DNA of 64,000 nt from Streptomyces sp. NRRL S-337 (GCF_000720175.1 NZ_JOIX01000009.1:62001-126000); one strand, 5' to 3'; positions 16,703 to 26,247 are shown, counted from the stretch's first letter. Notes: generated by a model from the sequence alone, not told the origin. Numbers and translations are program-made.

Positions 16703-17500
16703 TCAGACGAGGGACCCGTAGAGCTCCGGGCGGCGGTCGCTCAGGTAGGGGTTGGTCGCGCGGGAGGCGGCGAGGAACGCCGGGTCGACGTCGGCACTGA
16801 CCAGCTCCTCGCCGCGGCCGGCGCGGGCCCGGGCGATGCCGTCCGGGCCGGCGAGCGTGGAGAGCCCGACGAACTCGAACTCCCCTTCCGGACCGGTGCG
16901 GTTGACGTACGCGATGTACATCTGGTTCTCGAAGGCGCGGACCGGGACCAGCGATTCCGCGACGAACTGGAACGGGTGCATCTGCGCGGTGGGCACCAGC
17001 AGCAGGTCGGTGCCGGCCAGCGCGTGCGCCCGGACGTTCTCCGGGAACTCCACGTCGTAGCAGATCATCAGGCCGATGCGGAGGCCGTCGAGCTCGGCCT
17101 GGACGACCGGCCGGTCGCCCGGCGTGAACCACTCGCGCTCGAAGCAGCCGAAGAGGTGGGTCTTGCGGTACGTGGCGAGGCGCTCACCCCGGGCGTCGAT
17201 CAGCTGGACCGCGTTGTAGACCGTGTCGCCGTCCCGCTCGGGGAAGCCGTAGGCGATCGCCAGGCCGTGGTCCGCGGCGATCCGGGCCACGGCGTCCGCG
17301 GACGGGCCGTCGGCGGGCTCGGCGAGCTTGGGCACGTCCGCGCCGATGGCGTAGCCGGTGAGGAACATCTCGGGCGCGGCGAGCAGCCCGGCGCCCTGCG
17401 CGGCGGCCGCGCGGGCCGCGTCTTCGAGAACCCGCAGATTGTGGGCGACATCGCCGGGCCGGCCCGAACTCTGGAGCAGGGCGGTGTGCAGCGATGTCAT
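16703..17500 (-). CDS. Carbon-nitrogen hydrolase (nitrilase superfamily)
   Basis: A 265-residue nitrilase-superfamily enzyme with the full Glu-Lys-Cys triad: Glu in APEMFLTGYAIG, Lys in YRKTHLFG and the nucleophile Cys in MICYDVEFPE. The Glu after EFPE-NVRA helps orient the substrate. Members cleave amides or carbamoyl groups more often than nitriles. It is the first gene of a two-gene operon with the flavin amine oxidase, so an arylacetamide or similar amide made by that enzyme is a plausible substrate. The ATG at 17500 is preceded by GAGGGG; a longer frame starting at 17575 has no better site. Confidence 0.9.
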   Translation of the reverse strand: MTSLHTALLQSSGRPGDVAHNLRVLEDAARAAAAQGAGLLAAPEMFLTGYAIGADVPKLAEPADGPSADAVARIAADHGLAIAYGFPERDGDTVYNAVQLIDARGERLATYRKTHLFGCFEREWFTPGDRPVVQAELDGLRIGLMICYDVEFPENVRAHALAGTDLLLVPTAQMHPFQFVAESLVPVRAFENQMYIAYVNRTGPEGEFEFVGLSTLAGPDGIARARAGRGEELVSADVDPAFLAASRATNPYLSDRRPELYGSLV

Positions 17501-17592
17501 GGGACCCCTCGGCGAACGGTTCGGGCGGGACGCAATGACGGTACGGGGCGGTGACGATTCCGGACAAGGCGCCACCGTTGCGTGCGGCCGGA

Positions 17593-17637
17593 CGATTCAT
17601 TGCGCGTTCAAGCGCCTCGGCGGCGATTCATTGCGCG
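17593..17637. repeat. Two 14-bp direct repeats upstream of the nitrilase operon
   Basis: CGATTCATTGCGCG occurs at 17593-17606 and again without mismatch at 17624-17637, a 31-base spacing close to three helical turns. The copies lie in the 142 bases between the LysR gene and the nitrilase gene, about 93 to 137 bases upstream of the nitrilase start. This suggests a regulator operator for the nitrilase and amine oxidase operon. Confidence 0.75.
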
Positions 17638-17642
17638 AGAGG

Positions 17643-18581
17643 TCATCGGGCCTCCGGCGGGGGTCCGGCGGCGATCGTTTCCCCGACCACCCGGCGGACG
17701 ACTCCGCGCAGCCAGACGTGGCCGGCGTCCGCCTCCTGGCGGGGGTGCCAGGCCATCGCCATGCTCATCGAGGGCAGTTCGAGCGGGATGGGCAGGGTGC
17801 GCAGGCCCAGGGCGCGGACCGTCGAGGCGGCGATCACCTCGTTGGCGAAGCCGACCGCGTCGGTGTCGCGGACCATCATCAGTGAGGCGGCGAAGGTGGG
17901 GACGGTGGCGATCACCTTGCGGCGCAGTCCGAGGGCGGCCAGCGCGGTGTCGATGGGGCCGGTGAGCCGGCCGCGGCGGGTGAAGTTGAGGTGCGGCGCG
18001 GCGGCGTAGCGGCGGGGGGTGAGCCGGCCCTCGGTGAGCGGGTGGCCGTCGCGGACCACCGCGACCCCGCGGTCGGTGAACAGCTCCTCGGAACGGATCT
18101 CCGGTTCGGTGCTGTCGATCACCCCGAGTTCCAGGTCGGCGGCGCCGTCCCGGAGCAGCGGCAGGTCGACGTGGCTCTCGCCGAGGAAGCGCAGCACGAC
18201 CTGCGGGGCCTCCTCGGCGACCCGGGCGACCAGGCGCGGGCCGACGGCGGTGACGAAGAGGTCGTTGGCGCTGATGGTGAAGGCCCGGGCGAACTGCGCC
18301 GGATCGGCGGGGGCGGCGGGGGCGAGCACGCCGTGGGCGGCGTCCACCAGCCGGCGCACCTCGGCCCTGATCTCCAGGGCGCGCGGGGTGGGGACCATGT
18401 GGCGGCCGGCGCGGACGAGGACGGGGTCGCCGACGGTGCGGCGGATCCGGCCGAGGGCGCGGCTCATGGCCGGCCCGGAGAGCCCGAGGCGGTCGGCGGC
18501 CGCGGTCACGCTCTCTTCTTCGAGCAGTGCGTCGAGGGCCGTCAGCAGGTTGAGGTCGATGTTTGCGTTTCGCGCAATCAT
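17643..18581 (-). CDS. LysR-family transcriptional regulator
   Basis: A LysR regulator of about 312 residues: an N-terminal winged helix-turn-helix (LLTALDALLEEESVTAAADRL, then GPAMSRALGRIRR) followed by an effector-binding domain of the periplasmic-binding fold from about residue 90. Three in-frame ATGs (18599, 18590, 18581) compete. I prefer 18581, which puts the usual few residues before IDLNLLTAL and leaves 54 bases for a shared promoter with the divergent MFS gene. It sits upstream of the nitrilase and amine oxidase operon on the same strand, so it may control either that operon, the MFS exporter, or both. The effector is unknown. Confidence 0.88.
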   Translation of the reverse strand: MIARNANIDLNLLTALDALLEEESVTAAADRLGLSGPAMSRALGRIRRTVGDPVLVRAGRHMVPTPRALEIRAEVRRLVDAAHGVLAPAAPADPAQFARAFTISANDLFVTAVGPRLVARVAEEAPQVVLRFLGESHVDLPLLRDGAADLELGVIDSTEPEIRSEELFTDRGVAVVRDGHPLTEGRLTPRRYAAAPHLNFTRRGRLTGPIDTALAALGLRRKVIATVPTFAASLMMVRDTDAVGFANEVIAASTVRALGLRTLPIPLELPSMSMAMAWHPRQEADAGHVWLRGVVRRVVGETIAAGPPPEAR

Positions 18582-18599
18582 GGAGTGCATACCTTGCAT

Positions 18600-18628
18600 T
18601 TGAGGTTAATCCACGGTGACTCTAGCGT
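18600..18628 (+). promoter_or_regulatory. Candidate promoter for the MFS gene (probably leaderless)
   Basis: TTGAGG (18600-18605) and TAGCGT (18623-18628) are separated by 17 bases, a good fit to a housekeeping sigma promoter. A transcript starting about seven bases later would begin at or next to the ATG at 18636, and no Shine-Dalgarno sequence precedes that ATG. A leaderless MFS mRNA is therefore likely. The region also spans the divergent LysR start. Confidence 0.5.
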
Positions 18629-18635
18629 CCCGCCC

Positions 18636-20093
18636 ATGACCTCGACACTGTCTCCGTCCCCTTTCTCGGACTCCCTTCGCAGACGCTCGCCCGGGCCCGG
18701 CCGGCGGCGTGCGGTGACGGCCGCGATGTGCGTCTGCGTGCTGGTCGCGCAGTCGCTGGTGGCCGCGATGAACCTCGCGGTCCCCCGGATAGCGGCGAGC
18801 GGACTGCATCCGTCCGCCGCCCAGCTGCTGTGGATCGTCGACACCTACGTCCTGGTCTTCGCGGGGCTGCTGATCCCCGCCGGTGCGCTGGGCGACCGCT
18901 ACGGCCGCAAGGGCGTGCTGCTGACCGGGCTCGGCGTGTTCGCCACGGGTGCCCTGCTCAGCGCGGTGGCGGGCACCCTGCCGGTTCTGCTGGCCGGCCG
19001 GGCCGTCTCGGGCGCGGGCGCTGCGCTGCTGGTCCCGGCGACCATGTCCGTCCTGCTGCACGCGACGCCGCCGGACCGCCGGGCCGGGGCGGTCGCCGCC
19101 TGGAGCACGGCGCTGGGCATCGGCGGCATGGTGGGCAACGCGGGCGGCGCGCTGATCCTTCAGTACCTGCCCTGGCAGGGGCTGTTCTGGGCGTACGTGC
19201 CGCTGGGGCTGGGCCTGCTGGCCTGGGTCGCCGCGGTCGCGCCGCGGGTCCCCCGGCAGACCGCCGCGCTGGACCTGCCGGGCTCGGTGCTGCTGGTCCT
19301 CGGGGCGGGCGCGCTGCTCTTCGGCATCATCGAGGGCCCGGGGCGGGGCTGGGGTTCGGCCGCGGTGACGGGGGCGTTCGCCCTGGCGCTGGTGGTGTTC
19401 GCGGTGTTCGTCCGGCACGGTCTGCGGGCCGCGCATCCGGTGCTGGACCCGCGGCTGTTCCGGCTGCCACGGCTGCGGGCCGGTGCCCTCGGGATCGCCG
19501 TGACGTTCTTCGGGATGTTCGCGCTGTTCTACGTCAACGCCCAGTTCCTGCAGTACGTGAAGGGCTACTCGCCCCTGCGGACCGGCTTCGCGATCGTGCC
19601 GCTGGCCGTCGGGATGACGGCGGTGACGCGGTACGGCATGCGCTGGGCGCACCGGGCCGGTGAGGCCAGGGCGGTGGGTGCGGGGCTGGGGCTGATCGCG
19701 GTGGGCCTGCTGCTGATGTCCACCGCCGACGCCGGCACGCCGTATCCGCTGTACCTGGTGTTCCTGCTGGTGATGTCGGTGGGTGCGGGGCTGGCGATGC
19801 CGACGCTGTCGCATGCGATCGTGGCGTCGGTGCCGGCCCACCGGTCGGGCATGGGCTCCGGACTCCAGGGCGCCGCACGGGAGTTGGGGGCGGCGCTGGG
19901 GATCGCCGTGGTGGGGACCGTGCTGTCGGTGCGGTTCGCCGCGGGCACCGGGCACGGCGCGGCGGTGACCACCGCGTTCACCGAGGCCACCGCGCTGGGG
20001 TACCGGATCGCGGCGGGCGTGGTGCTGGTGGCGGGGATCGCCGCGGTGGCCGGTCTGCGGACCCGGGCGCGCTCCGGGCACCCCGGCGCTTGA
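18636..20093 (+). CDS. MFS drug-efflux transporter, DHA2-like
   Basis: A 485-residue major-facilitator protein. Motif A is GALGDRYGRKGVLLTG between helices 2 and 3, the NLAVPRIAASG segment after helix 1 and WIVDTYVL in helix 2 are typical of the QacA/EmrB (DHA2, 14-helix) group, and an antiporter-type GPLLG equivalent lies near VGNAGGALI. It would export drugs or hydrophobic metabolites using protons. It is divergent from a LysR gene, which is the likely regulator. Its TGA stop overlaps a SoxR-box-like palindrome that belongs to the next gene. Confidence 0.9.
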   Translation: MTSTLSPSPFSDSLRRRSPGPGRRRAVTAAMCVCVLVAQSLVAAMNLAVPRIAASGLHPSAAQLLWIVDTYVLVFAGLLIPAGALGDRYGRKGVLLTGLGVFATGALLSAVAGTLPVLLAGRAVSGAGAALLVPATMSVLLHATPPDRRAGAVAAWSTALGIGGMVGNAGGALILQYLPWQGLFWAYVPLGLGLLAWVAAVAPRVPRQTAALDLPGSVLLVLGAGALLFGIIEGPGRGWGSAAVTGAFALALVVFAVFVRHGLRAAHPVLDPRLFRLPRLRAGALGIAVTFFGMFALFYVNAQFLQYVKGYSPLRTGFAIVPLAVGMTAVTRYGMRWAHRAGEARAVGAGLGLIAVGLLLMSTADAGTPYPLYLVFLLVMSVGAGLAMPTLSHAIVASVPAHRSGMGSGLQGAARELGAALGIAVVGTVLSVRFAAGTGHGAAVTTAFTEATALGYRIAAGVVLVAGIAAVAGLRTRARSGHPGA

Positions 20094-20120
20094 CCTCAAG
20101 TCCGCTTGAGGTAGCAGGCT
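20090..20120 (+). promoter_or_regulatory. SoxR/MerR-type promoter with an 8-bp inverted repeat
   Basis: The palindrome ACCTCAAG-TCCG-CTTGAGGT (20093-20112) is nearly identical to a SoxR box (CCTCAAG then CTTGAGG). It lies inside the spacer of a promoter with TTGACC as -35 (20090-20095), a 19-base spacer and CAGGCT as -10 (20115-20120). An overlong 19-base spacer with the operator inside it is the hallmark of MerR-family activation. Transcription would start at about 20127, on the ATG of the SnoaL-like gene. No SoxR or MerR gene is in the window, so it must be elsewhere. Confidence 0.75.
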
Positions 20121-20127
20121 CGGCGGC

Positions 20128-20625
20128 ATGACCTCCACCGAAAGCTCCACCGAAGCGATGCGGTACCAGCTCCGGTACCTGACCGACCGGGCCGAGATCG
20201 GCGACCTGATGGACCGCTATGTGCGCTCCCTCGACGAGGGGCGGTTCGACGAGGAGTGGGCCCGGGCCTTCCACACCGAGGACGTCACCGCCGAGATGCC
20301 GATCGGCACGGTCCACGGCCGCGGCGCCCTGCTGGCCCGGGTACGGGCCGGGATGGCCCTGTTCGACCGGACCGTGCACCTGGGCACGCACCCCGTCATC
20401 GAGATCGACGGGGACCGGGCCACCGTGCGCGGCGCCCAGCTGAGCACCCACGTCCTCGCCGACGGCTCAAAGGAGGTGTTCGTCTCCGCAGGTCACACCG
20501 ACAGCGCTCTGGTGCGGACCGCGGACGGCTGGCGGATCGCCGCCTCGTCGCTGCGGATCGTCTGGACCCGCGGCACCCCGCCACGGCTGCCGGCGGACCT
20601 GGGTGTCCAGGCGCCGGGGGCCTAA
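20128..20625 (+). CDS. SnoaL-like / NTF2-fold protein
   Basis: A 165-residue protein of the SnoaL-like (NTF2) superfamily: an alpha-helical start with LTDRAEIGDLMDRYVRSLDEG, a FHTEDVTAEMPIG strand, and a cone-shaped beta sheet to the DGWRIAASSLRIVW end. Members include polyketide cyclases, hydroxylases and many uncharacterised proteins. No Shine-Dalgarno precedes the ATG, which is 8 bases after a SoxR-type -10, so a leaderless transcript is expected. The SoxR link suggests a role in handling redox-cycling compounds or quinones. The stop overlaps the convergent Lrp gene stop by a few bases. Confidence 0.8.
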   Translation: MTSTESSTEAMRYQLRYLTDRAEIGDLMDRYVRSLDEGRFDEEWARAFHTEDVTAEMPIGTVHGRGALLARVRAGMALFDRTVHLGTHPVIEIDGDRATVRGAQLSTHVLADGSKEVFVSAGHTDSALVRTADGWRIAASSLRIVWTRGTPPRLPADLGVQAPGA

Positions 20626-21077
20626 CGGGGCGCGCCCGAGCCGTACCGGCGGAGCAGCGGGGAGAGCACCAGCACGGACTTGGTCCGTTCCACGAACGGC
20701 TCGCCCGCGATCCGCTCCAGCACCCGCTCGAAGTGCCGCATGTCGGACGCGAAGACCTGGACCAGGGCGTCCGCCTCACCGGTGACGGTGGAGGCGGACG
20801 CCACTTCCGGGTAGCGCGACAGGCCGCGGTGGATCGCCTCGGGCGAGGTGTTCCGGCGGCAGTAGATCTCGATGAACCCTTCGGTCTCCCAGCCGAGCGC
20901 GGCCGGGTCCACCCGTACGGTGAAGCCGGTGATCGCGCCGTCGGCCCGCAGCCGGTCCACCCGGCGCTTGACGGCCGGGGCGGACAGCCCGACCTCCTGG
21001 CCGATGTCGGCATAGCTGCGGCGGGCGTCCTCGGCGAGGGCGTGGACGATGCGTTCGTCGAGATCGTTCAGTCGCAC
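20622..21077 (-). CDS. Lrp/AsnC-family transcriptional regulator
   Basis: A 151-residue Lrp/AsnC regulator with an N-terminal helix-turn-helix (LNDLDERIVHALAEDAR, SYADIGQEVGLSAPAVKRRV) and a C-terminal RAM ligand domain (about residues 70-145). The GTG at 21077 is ten bases after the stop of the amino-acid permease, so the two form an operon. Such pairs usually have the regulator sense an amino acid that the permease imports. TTGCGC-type repeats upstream of the permease are candidate operators. The end overlaps the convergent SnoaL-like gene. Confidence 0.9.
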   Translation of the reverse strand: MRLNDLDERIVHALAEDARRSYADIGQEVGLSAPAVKRRVDRLRADGAITGFTVRVDPAALGWETEGFIEIYCRRNTSPEAIHRGLSRYPEVASASTVTGEADALVQVFASDMRHFERVLERIAGEPFVERTKSVLVLSPLLRRYGSGAPR

Positions 21078-21087
21078 TGCGGGTGGA

Positions 21088-22569
21088 TCACTTCTCTGAC
21101 GTGGCCAATCGGGAGCGGCGCAAGCCGTAACCGAAGTAGACCACAAGGCCCACGACCATCCAGACACCGAAGACCACCCAGGTCACCGCCTCCAGGCTGT
21201 ACATCATCCAGAGGCACAGGAGGAAGCCGATCGCCGGGAACAGCGGGGACAGCGGCGTACGGAAGGTGCGCTTCATTTCCGGGCGGGTCCGGCGCAGCAC
21301 GATCACCGCCACGTTGACCAGCGCGAAGGCGAACAGCGTGCCGATGCTGGTGGCGTCGGCCAGCTGGCCCAGCGGCACCGCGGCGGCCAGGACGCCGCAG
21401 AACAGCGAGACGATCACGGTGTTGACCCGCGGCACCCCGCTCTTGGCGTGCACCTTGGCGAACGACTTCGGCACCAGACCGTCGCGGGCCATCGCGAAGA
21501 GGATGCGGGTCTGGCCGTAGAGCACGGTCAGCACGACGCTGGCGATGGCGATGACCGCGCCGAACGCGAGCAGCACGGCCCACCAGCTCTGCCCGGTGAC
21601 CGCCTTCATGATCCCGGCCAGCGCGGCCTCGGAGCCCTTGAACTTCTGCCAGGGCATGGCGCCCACGGCGATCGCCGCGACCAGGCAGTACAGCGCGGTG
21701 ACGATCACCAGCGACAGCATGATCGCGCGGGGCAGGTCGCGCTGCGGGTTCTTGGCCTCCTCGCCGGCCGTGGAGGCGGCGTCGAAGCCGATGTACGAGA
21801 AGAACAGGGTGGCGCCCGCGGCGCTCACACCGGTCATGCCCATCGGCATGAAGTCGGCGTAGTTGCCGGACTTGATGCCCTGGAAGGCGACGCCGCAGAA
21901 CAGCAGCAGCGCGACGATCTTGACCAGCACCATGATGGTGTTGGCCCGGGCGCTCTCCTTGGCCCCGCCCAGCAGGAACGCCATGGCCAGCAGCACCACC
22001 AGCAGCGCCGGCAGGTTGAAGTAGCCGCCGTCGCCGGGCGGCTGGGACAGCGCGTCGGGGAGGGTGAAGCCGAACGTGCCGGCGAGCAGCTCGTTGAGGT
22101 ACTGCCCCCAGCCCACCGCGACGGCCGCGACCGAGACGCCGTACTCCAGGATCAGGCACCAGCCGCAGACCCAGGCGACCAGCTCACCGAGGGTGGCGTA
22201 GGCGTAGGAGTACGAGGAGCCGGAGACCGGGATGGTGCCGGCCAGCTCCGCGTACGACAGCGCCGAGAACAGCGCGGTGATGCCGGCGATCACGAACGAG
22301 ATCACGACCGCGGGGCCGGCGGCCGGGACCGCGTTGCCGAGCACCACGAAGATGCCGGTGCCGAGGGTGGCACCGATGCTGATCATCGTCAGCTGCCAGA
22401 CGCCCATCGAGCGGCGGAGCTCACCGCCCTGCCCCTGCCCGCCCTCGGCGACCAGCCGCTCGACCGGCTTGCGCCGCATCAGCCGGGTGCCGAGGCCGCC
22501 GGGGCCGCCGGGAGAGGGCGGCCGGGTGTCGCTGGCCCCTGCGGGCGGGGCTGCGCCGTGCTCCAACAC
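21088..22569 (-). CDS. Amino acid permease (APC superfamily, cationic amino-acid type)
   Basis: A 493-residue transporter with about 12-14 membrane helices. The first helix carries the APC signature ISIGATLGTGIFVVLG. AELAGTIPVSGSSYSYAYATLGE and the FFSYIGFDAASTAGEEAKNPQRDLPRAI block resemble eukaryotic-type cationic amino-acid permeases (YfnA/CAT). It would import a basic or neutral amino acid. The GTG at 22569 has AGGAG about nine bases upstream. The adjacent Lrp gene is probably co-transcribed. Confidence 0.88.
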   Translation of the reverse strand: MLEHGAAPPAGASDTRPPSPGGPGGLGTRLMRRKPVERLVAEGGQGQGGELRRSMGVWQLTMISIGATLGTGIFVVLGNAVPAAGPAVVISFVIAGITALFSALSYAELAGTIPVSGSSYSYAYATLGELVAWVCGWCLILEYGVSVAAVAVGWGQYLNELLAGTFGFTLPDALSQPPGDGGYFNLPALLVVLLAMAFLLGGAKESARANTIMVLVKIVALLLFCGVAFQGIKSGNYADFMPMGMTGVSAAGATLFFSYIGFDAASTAGEEAKNPQRDLPRAIMLSLVIVTALYCLVAAIAVGAMPWQKFKGSEAALAGIMKAVTGQSWWAVLLAFGAVIAIASVVLTVLYGQTRILFAMARDGLVPKSFAKVHAKSGVPRVNTVIVSLFCGVLAAAVPLGQLADATSIGTLFAFALVNVAVIVLRRTRPEMKRTFRTPLSPLFPAIGFLLCLWMMYSLEAVTWVVFGVWMVVGLVVYFGYGLRRSRLATSEK

Positions 22570-22739
22570 TGGGGAGGCTCCTTCATCGCTGCCTGTCAGG
22601 TGACGGCGACCGACGGCGGTCAGGAAACGGGCATGCGAAAGCACCCCGTGCGGGAGACCGCCGAGCAGGCGGTCTCCGCCACTCCACGTACTGACGCAGA
22701 CCTTACGGGGCGCCGCTGAGCTGCCGTAATGCAGGTTCC

Positions 22740-22806
22740 TTGCGCAACCACGGCTGATCGTTGCGCACCGGCGACCCGTACGGTGGATCGTTGCGCCGTT
22801 GCGCCA
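22740..22806. promoter_or_regulatory. Cluster of four TTGCGC motifs upstream of the permease-lrp operon
   Basis: TTGCGC starts at 22740 (as the perfect palindrome TTGCGCAA), 22761, 22791 and 22799. The 11-base GATCGTTGCGC is repeated exactly at 22756 and 22786, a spacing of 30 bases. Spacings of 21 and 30 bases place copies on the same DNA face. They lie 171-237 bases upstream of the permease start in an otherwise gene-free stretch of 335 bases (22570-22904). The Lrp regulator of the same operon is the most likely ligand. Confidence 0.55.
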
Positions 22807-22835
22807 GGAAACCCCGTAAGACCCCGGAAACGCAA

Positions 22836-22868
22836 ACCGGCCCCGCACCGGGTCGGTGCGGGGCCGGT
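22836..22868 (-). terminator. Intrinsic terminator of guaB1
   Basis: A perfect 15-bp inverted repeat (arms 22836-22850 and 22854-22868) with a three-base loop, 36 bases beyond the guaB1 stop on the minus strand. The minus-strand transcript continues TTTGCGTTT after the hairpin. It separates guaB1 from the permease promoter region. Confidence 0.85.
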
Positions 22869-22904
22869 CAGGCGCTTCCCAGGGCCGTGGGCGGCCGTTA
22901 TGGG

Positions 22905-24398
<1,494 letters not shown>

Positions 24399-24476
24399 TC
24401 ATACGAATGTCCTAGCCCCCGCCGGGCCATGTGTGCGATCCGCCAAGGGGCCCGCGGAGGGGCCGCCCGGCCGGCC

Positions 24477-24929
24477 TCAGGGCGCTTCGCGGCGGCCCCG
24501 GCCCCTGGCCAGGATCACCGCCAGCCCGGTGCCGGTGTCGCGCCAGTAGCCCACCGCGTCCGCGAGAACGGACTCCACCACCGCCCAGTCCTCGGGCACG
24601 GCGGCCGCGTAGCCGTGCCAGCCCGTGAGGGCCAGCAGCCGGCCGCGGTCGGCCGGGCACCAGGACAGGTCGGTCAGGCAGTCGGCGAGCGCGTCCCAGT
24701 TGCGGCCGAACCAGTCGGGCAGCCGCAGCGCGGCCGCGCACCGGTCCATGAAGGCCGCCTTGTCCGCGACGCCCGCCAGGTCCAGCGCGGCACCGGTCCA
24801 GCCGGCCTCCCGCGCGGCGGCCAGCGCCTCGGCCACCGGCCGGTCGGCGGGCCAGGGCAGCACCCCGGGCGGCGTCCGCCCGTCGAGCACCGCCGCGAGC
24901 GGCCGCGGCACGGCCTCCGGCTCCGTCAT
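24477..24929 (-). CDS. Barstar-family protein
   Basis: A 150-residue protein with a C-terminal barstar domain (about residues 40-140): LDLAGVADKAAFMDRCAAAL, LPDWFGRNWDALADCLTDL and VILARG are the family core. Barstars bind and inhibit secreted barnase-type ribonucleases. Many Streptomyces genomes carry several barstar genes without an adjacent RNase, and none is recognisable here. The ATG at 24929 overlaps the stop of a weak upstream frame (ATGA). Confidence 0.85.
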   Translation of the reverse strand: MTEPEAVPRPLAAVLDGRTPPGVLPWPADRPVAEALAAAREAGWTGAALDLAGVADKAAFMDRCAAALRLPDWFGRNWDALADCLTDLSWCPADRGRLLALTGWHGYAAAVPEDWAVVESVLADAVGYWRDTGTGLAVILARGRGRREAP

Positions 24930-25126
24930 CGCAGCACCGCCTCGAAGGTCCGGGGAAAGGCCCGCGGATACGGGACCGGCCCGCCGGCGGCGGTGGAGTG
25001 TGGCGCGGCGGCCGAACTCCCCTTGCCGGCCCGGCCGGTGGTCCATCCGATGAGCACCGGCGGCAGCCCGGCGGGCAGCGCGCCGCGGACGGCGGCGGCA
25101 CGGCGCGGAACGGGGCGGATCACCAT
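24926..25126 (-). CDS. Possible small ORF upstream of barstar
   Basis: A 66-codon frame starting MVIRPVPRR whose TGA overlaps the barstar ATG (ATGA). The overlap is the only support. The peptide is rich in Ala, Pro, Arg and Gly, has no signal peptide or motif I recognise, and does not look like a barnase-type RNase. It could be a coupled leader peptide or simply a chance open frame in GC-rich DNA. Confidence 0.25.
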   Translation of the reverse strand: MVIRPVPRRAAAVRGALPAGLPPVLIGWTTGRAGKGSSAAAPHSTAAGGPVPYPRAFPRTFEAVLR

Positions 25127-25203
25127 GGGCCCGATGCTGTCACAGGCCCGCCCTGGCCGCCCGCCGATGACCGCCGGGCGGTACGGCCGGCCGGCGGCGG
25201 GGC

Positions 25204-26247
25204 TCACGTCCCGTCGGGATCCGCCCGGTCCAGCGCGGGGCGCGGCCCGGGGCCGGTCTCCAGCAGCAGGTGGTCGGCCGCCGCGGTGTCCGTGACCAGG
25301 CTCGTCACGAGCCCGGAGCGCAGCACCGCGCCGATCGCCGCGGCCTTGCGCCGGCCGCCCGCGATGGCCACGACCTCCGGGATGCGGCGCAGCCGGTCCG
25401 CCTCGACGGTGATGCACCGCTCGCCCAGGTCCCGGCCGATCCGCCGGCCCTCGGCGTCGAAGAGGTGCGCGGACATCTCGGCGGCCGCGCCCAGCGAGGC
25501 GTAGTGCTCGCGCTCCTCCTCGGACAGCATGTCGTAGACCGTGGAGACGCCCGGCTCCCAGGAGCCGATGGAGACGCAGGCGACGGTGACCTTGTCGAAG
25601 TAGTCGAAGGCGCGGGCGATGCCGGTCTGCCGGCGCAGCGCCTCGGCGGTCGCCGAGTCGGGCAGGAGCATCGGCGCGTAGATCGGGTGCGCCTCGCCCC
25701 CGGCGACGTCGGCCGCGCGGCGCACCGCCTCGACCGAGCCGCGGTCGGCGGTGCCCGCGTCGTAGACGCCGGTCAGCTGGACGACCGTGCACGGCGGCAG
25801 CCGGTGCAGCGCGGCCGCCATGTGGATGGTCGAACGGCCCCAGGCGAGCCCGAGCACATCGCCTTCGTTGACCAGCTCGCCGAGCAGGTCGGCGGCGACC
25901 TCACCGAGGTTCTCGGGGTCGGCGGCGTCGTCGGGCGGGGTCTGGCCGCCGAAGGCGGGGGGAGCGTCCGCGGGGGACTCGACGACCACGGCGTGCCGCA
26001 GGCCGTAGCGGGCCCGCAGCGCGTCGGAGCGCTCGGCGTCCAGCTCGGAGGGGACCCGGATCTCGATCCGTACGAGATCACGCTCCAGGGCGGTCTCCAG
26101 CACCCGGGCGACCTTGAACCGGCTGACGCCGAACTCCTCCGCGATCTGGATCTTCGACTTGCCCTCGAGATAGAAACGGCGGGCCATGGCCGCGGCCTGC
26201 ACCAGCTCGGCAGGGCCCATTCCGGACTGTGGGCGGCTGGCTACCAC
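25204..26247 (-). CDS. SorC/DeoR-type sugar-binding transcriptional regulator
   Basis: A 347-residue SorC-family regulator: an N-terminal helix-turn-helix (YLEGKSKIQIAEEFGVSRFKVARVL) followed by a sugar-phosphate-binding domain with LGLAWGRSTIHMAAAL, VQLTGVY and VACVSIGSWEPG segments (about residues 90-335). I chose the GTG at 26247 because GGGGAG lies six bases upstream; an ATG at 26289 has its ribosome site abutting the codon. Members sense phosphorylated sugars and control carbohydrate genes. It lies upstream of nothing obvious, but rpe of the pentose phosphate pathway is next on the same strand. Confidence 0.88.
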   Translation of the reverse strand: MVASRPQSGMGPAELVQAAAMARRFYLEGKSKIQIAEEFGVSRFKVARVLETALERDLVRIEIRVPSELDAERSDALRARYGLRHAVVVESPADAPPAFGGQTPPDDAADPENLGEVAADLLGELVNEGDVLGLAWGRSTIHMAAALHRLPPCTVVQLTGVYDAGTADRGSVEAVRRAADVAGGEAHPIYAPMLLPDSATAEALRRQTGIARAFDYFDKVTVACVSIGSWEPGVSTVYDMLSEEEREHYASLGAAAEMSAHLFDAEGRRIGRDLGERCITVEADRLRRIPEVVAIAGGRRKAAAIGAVLRSGLVTSLVTDTAAADHLLLETGPGPRPALDRADPDGT

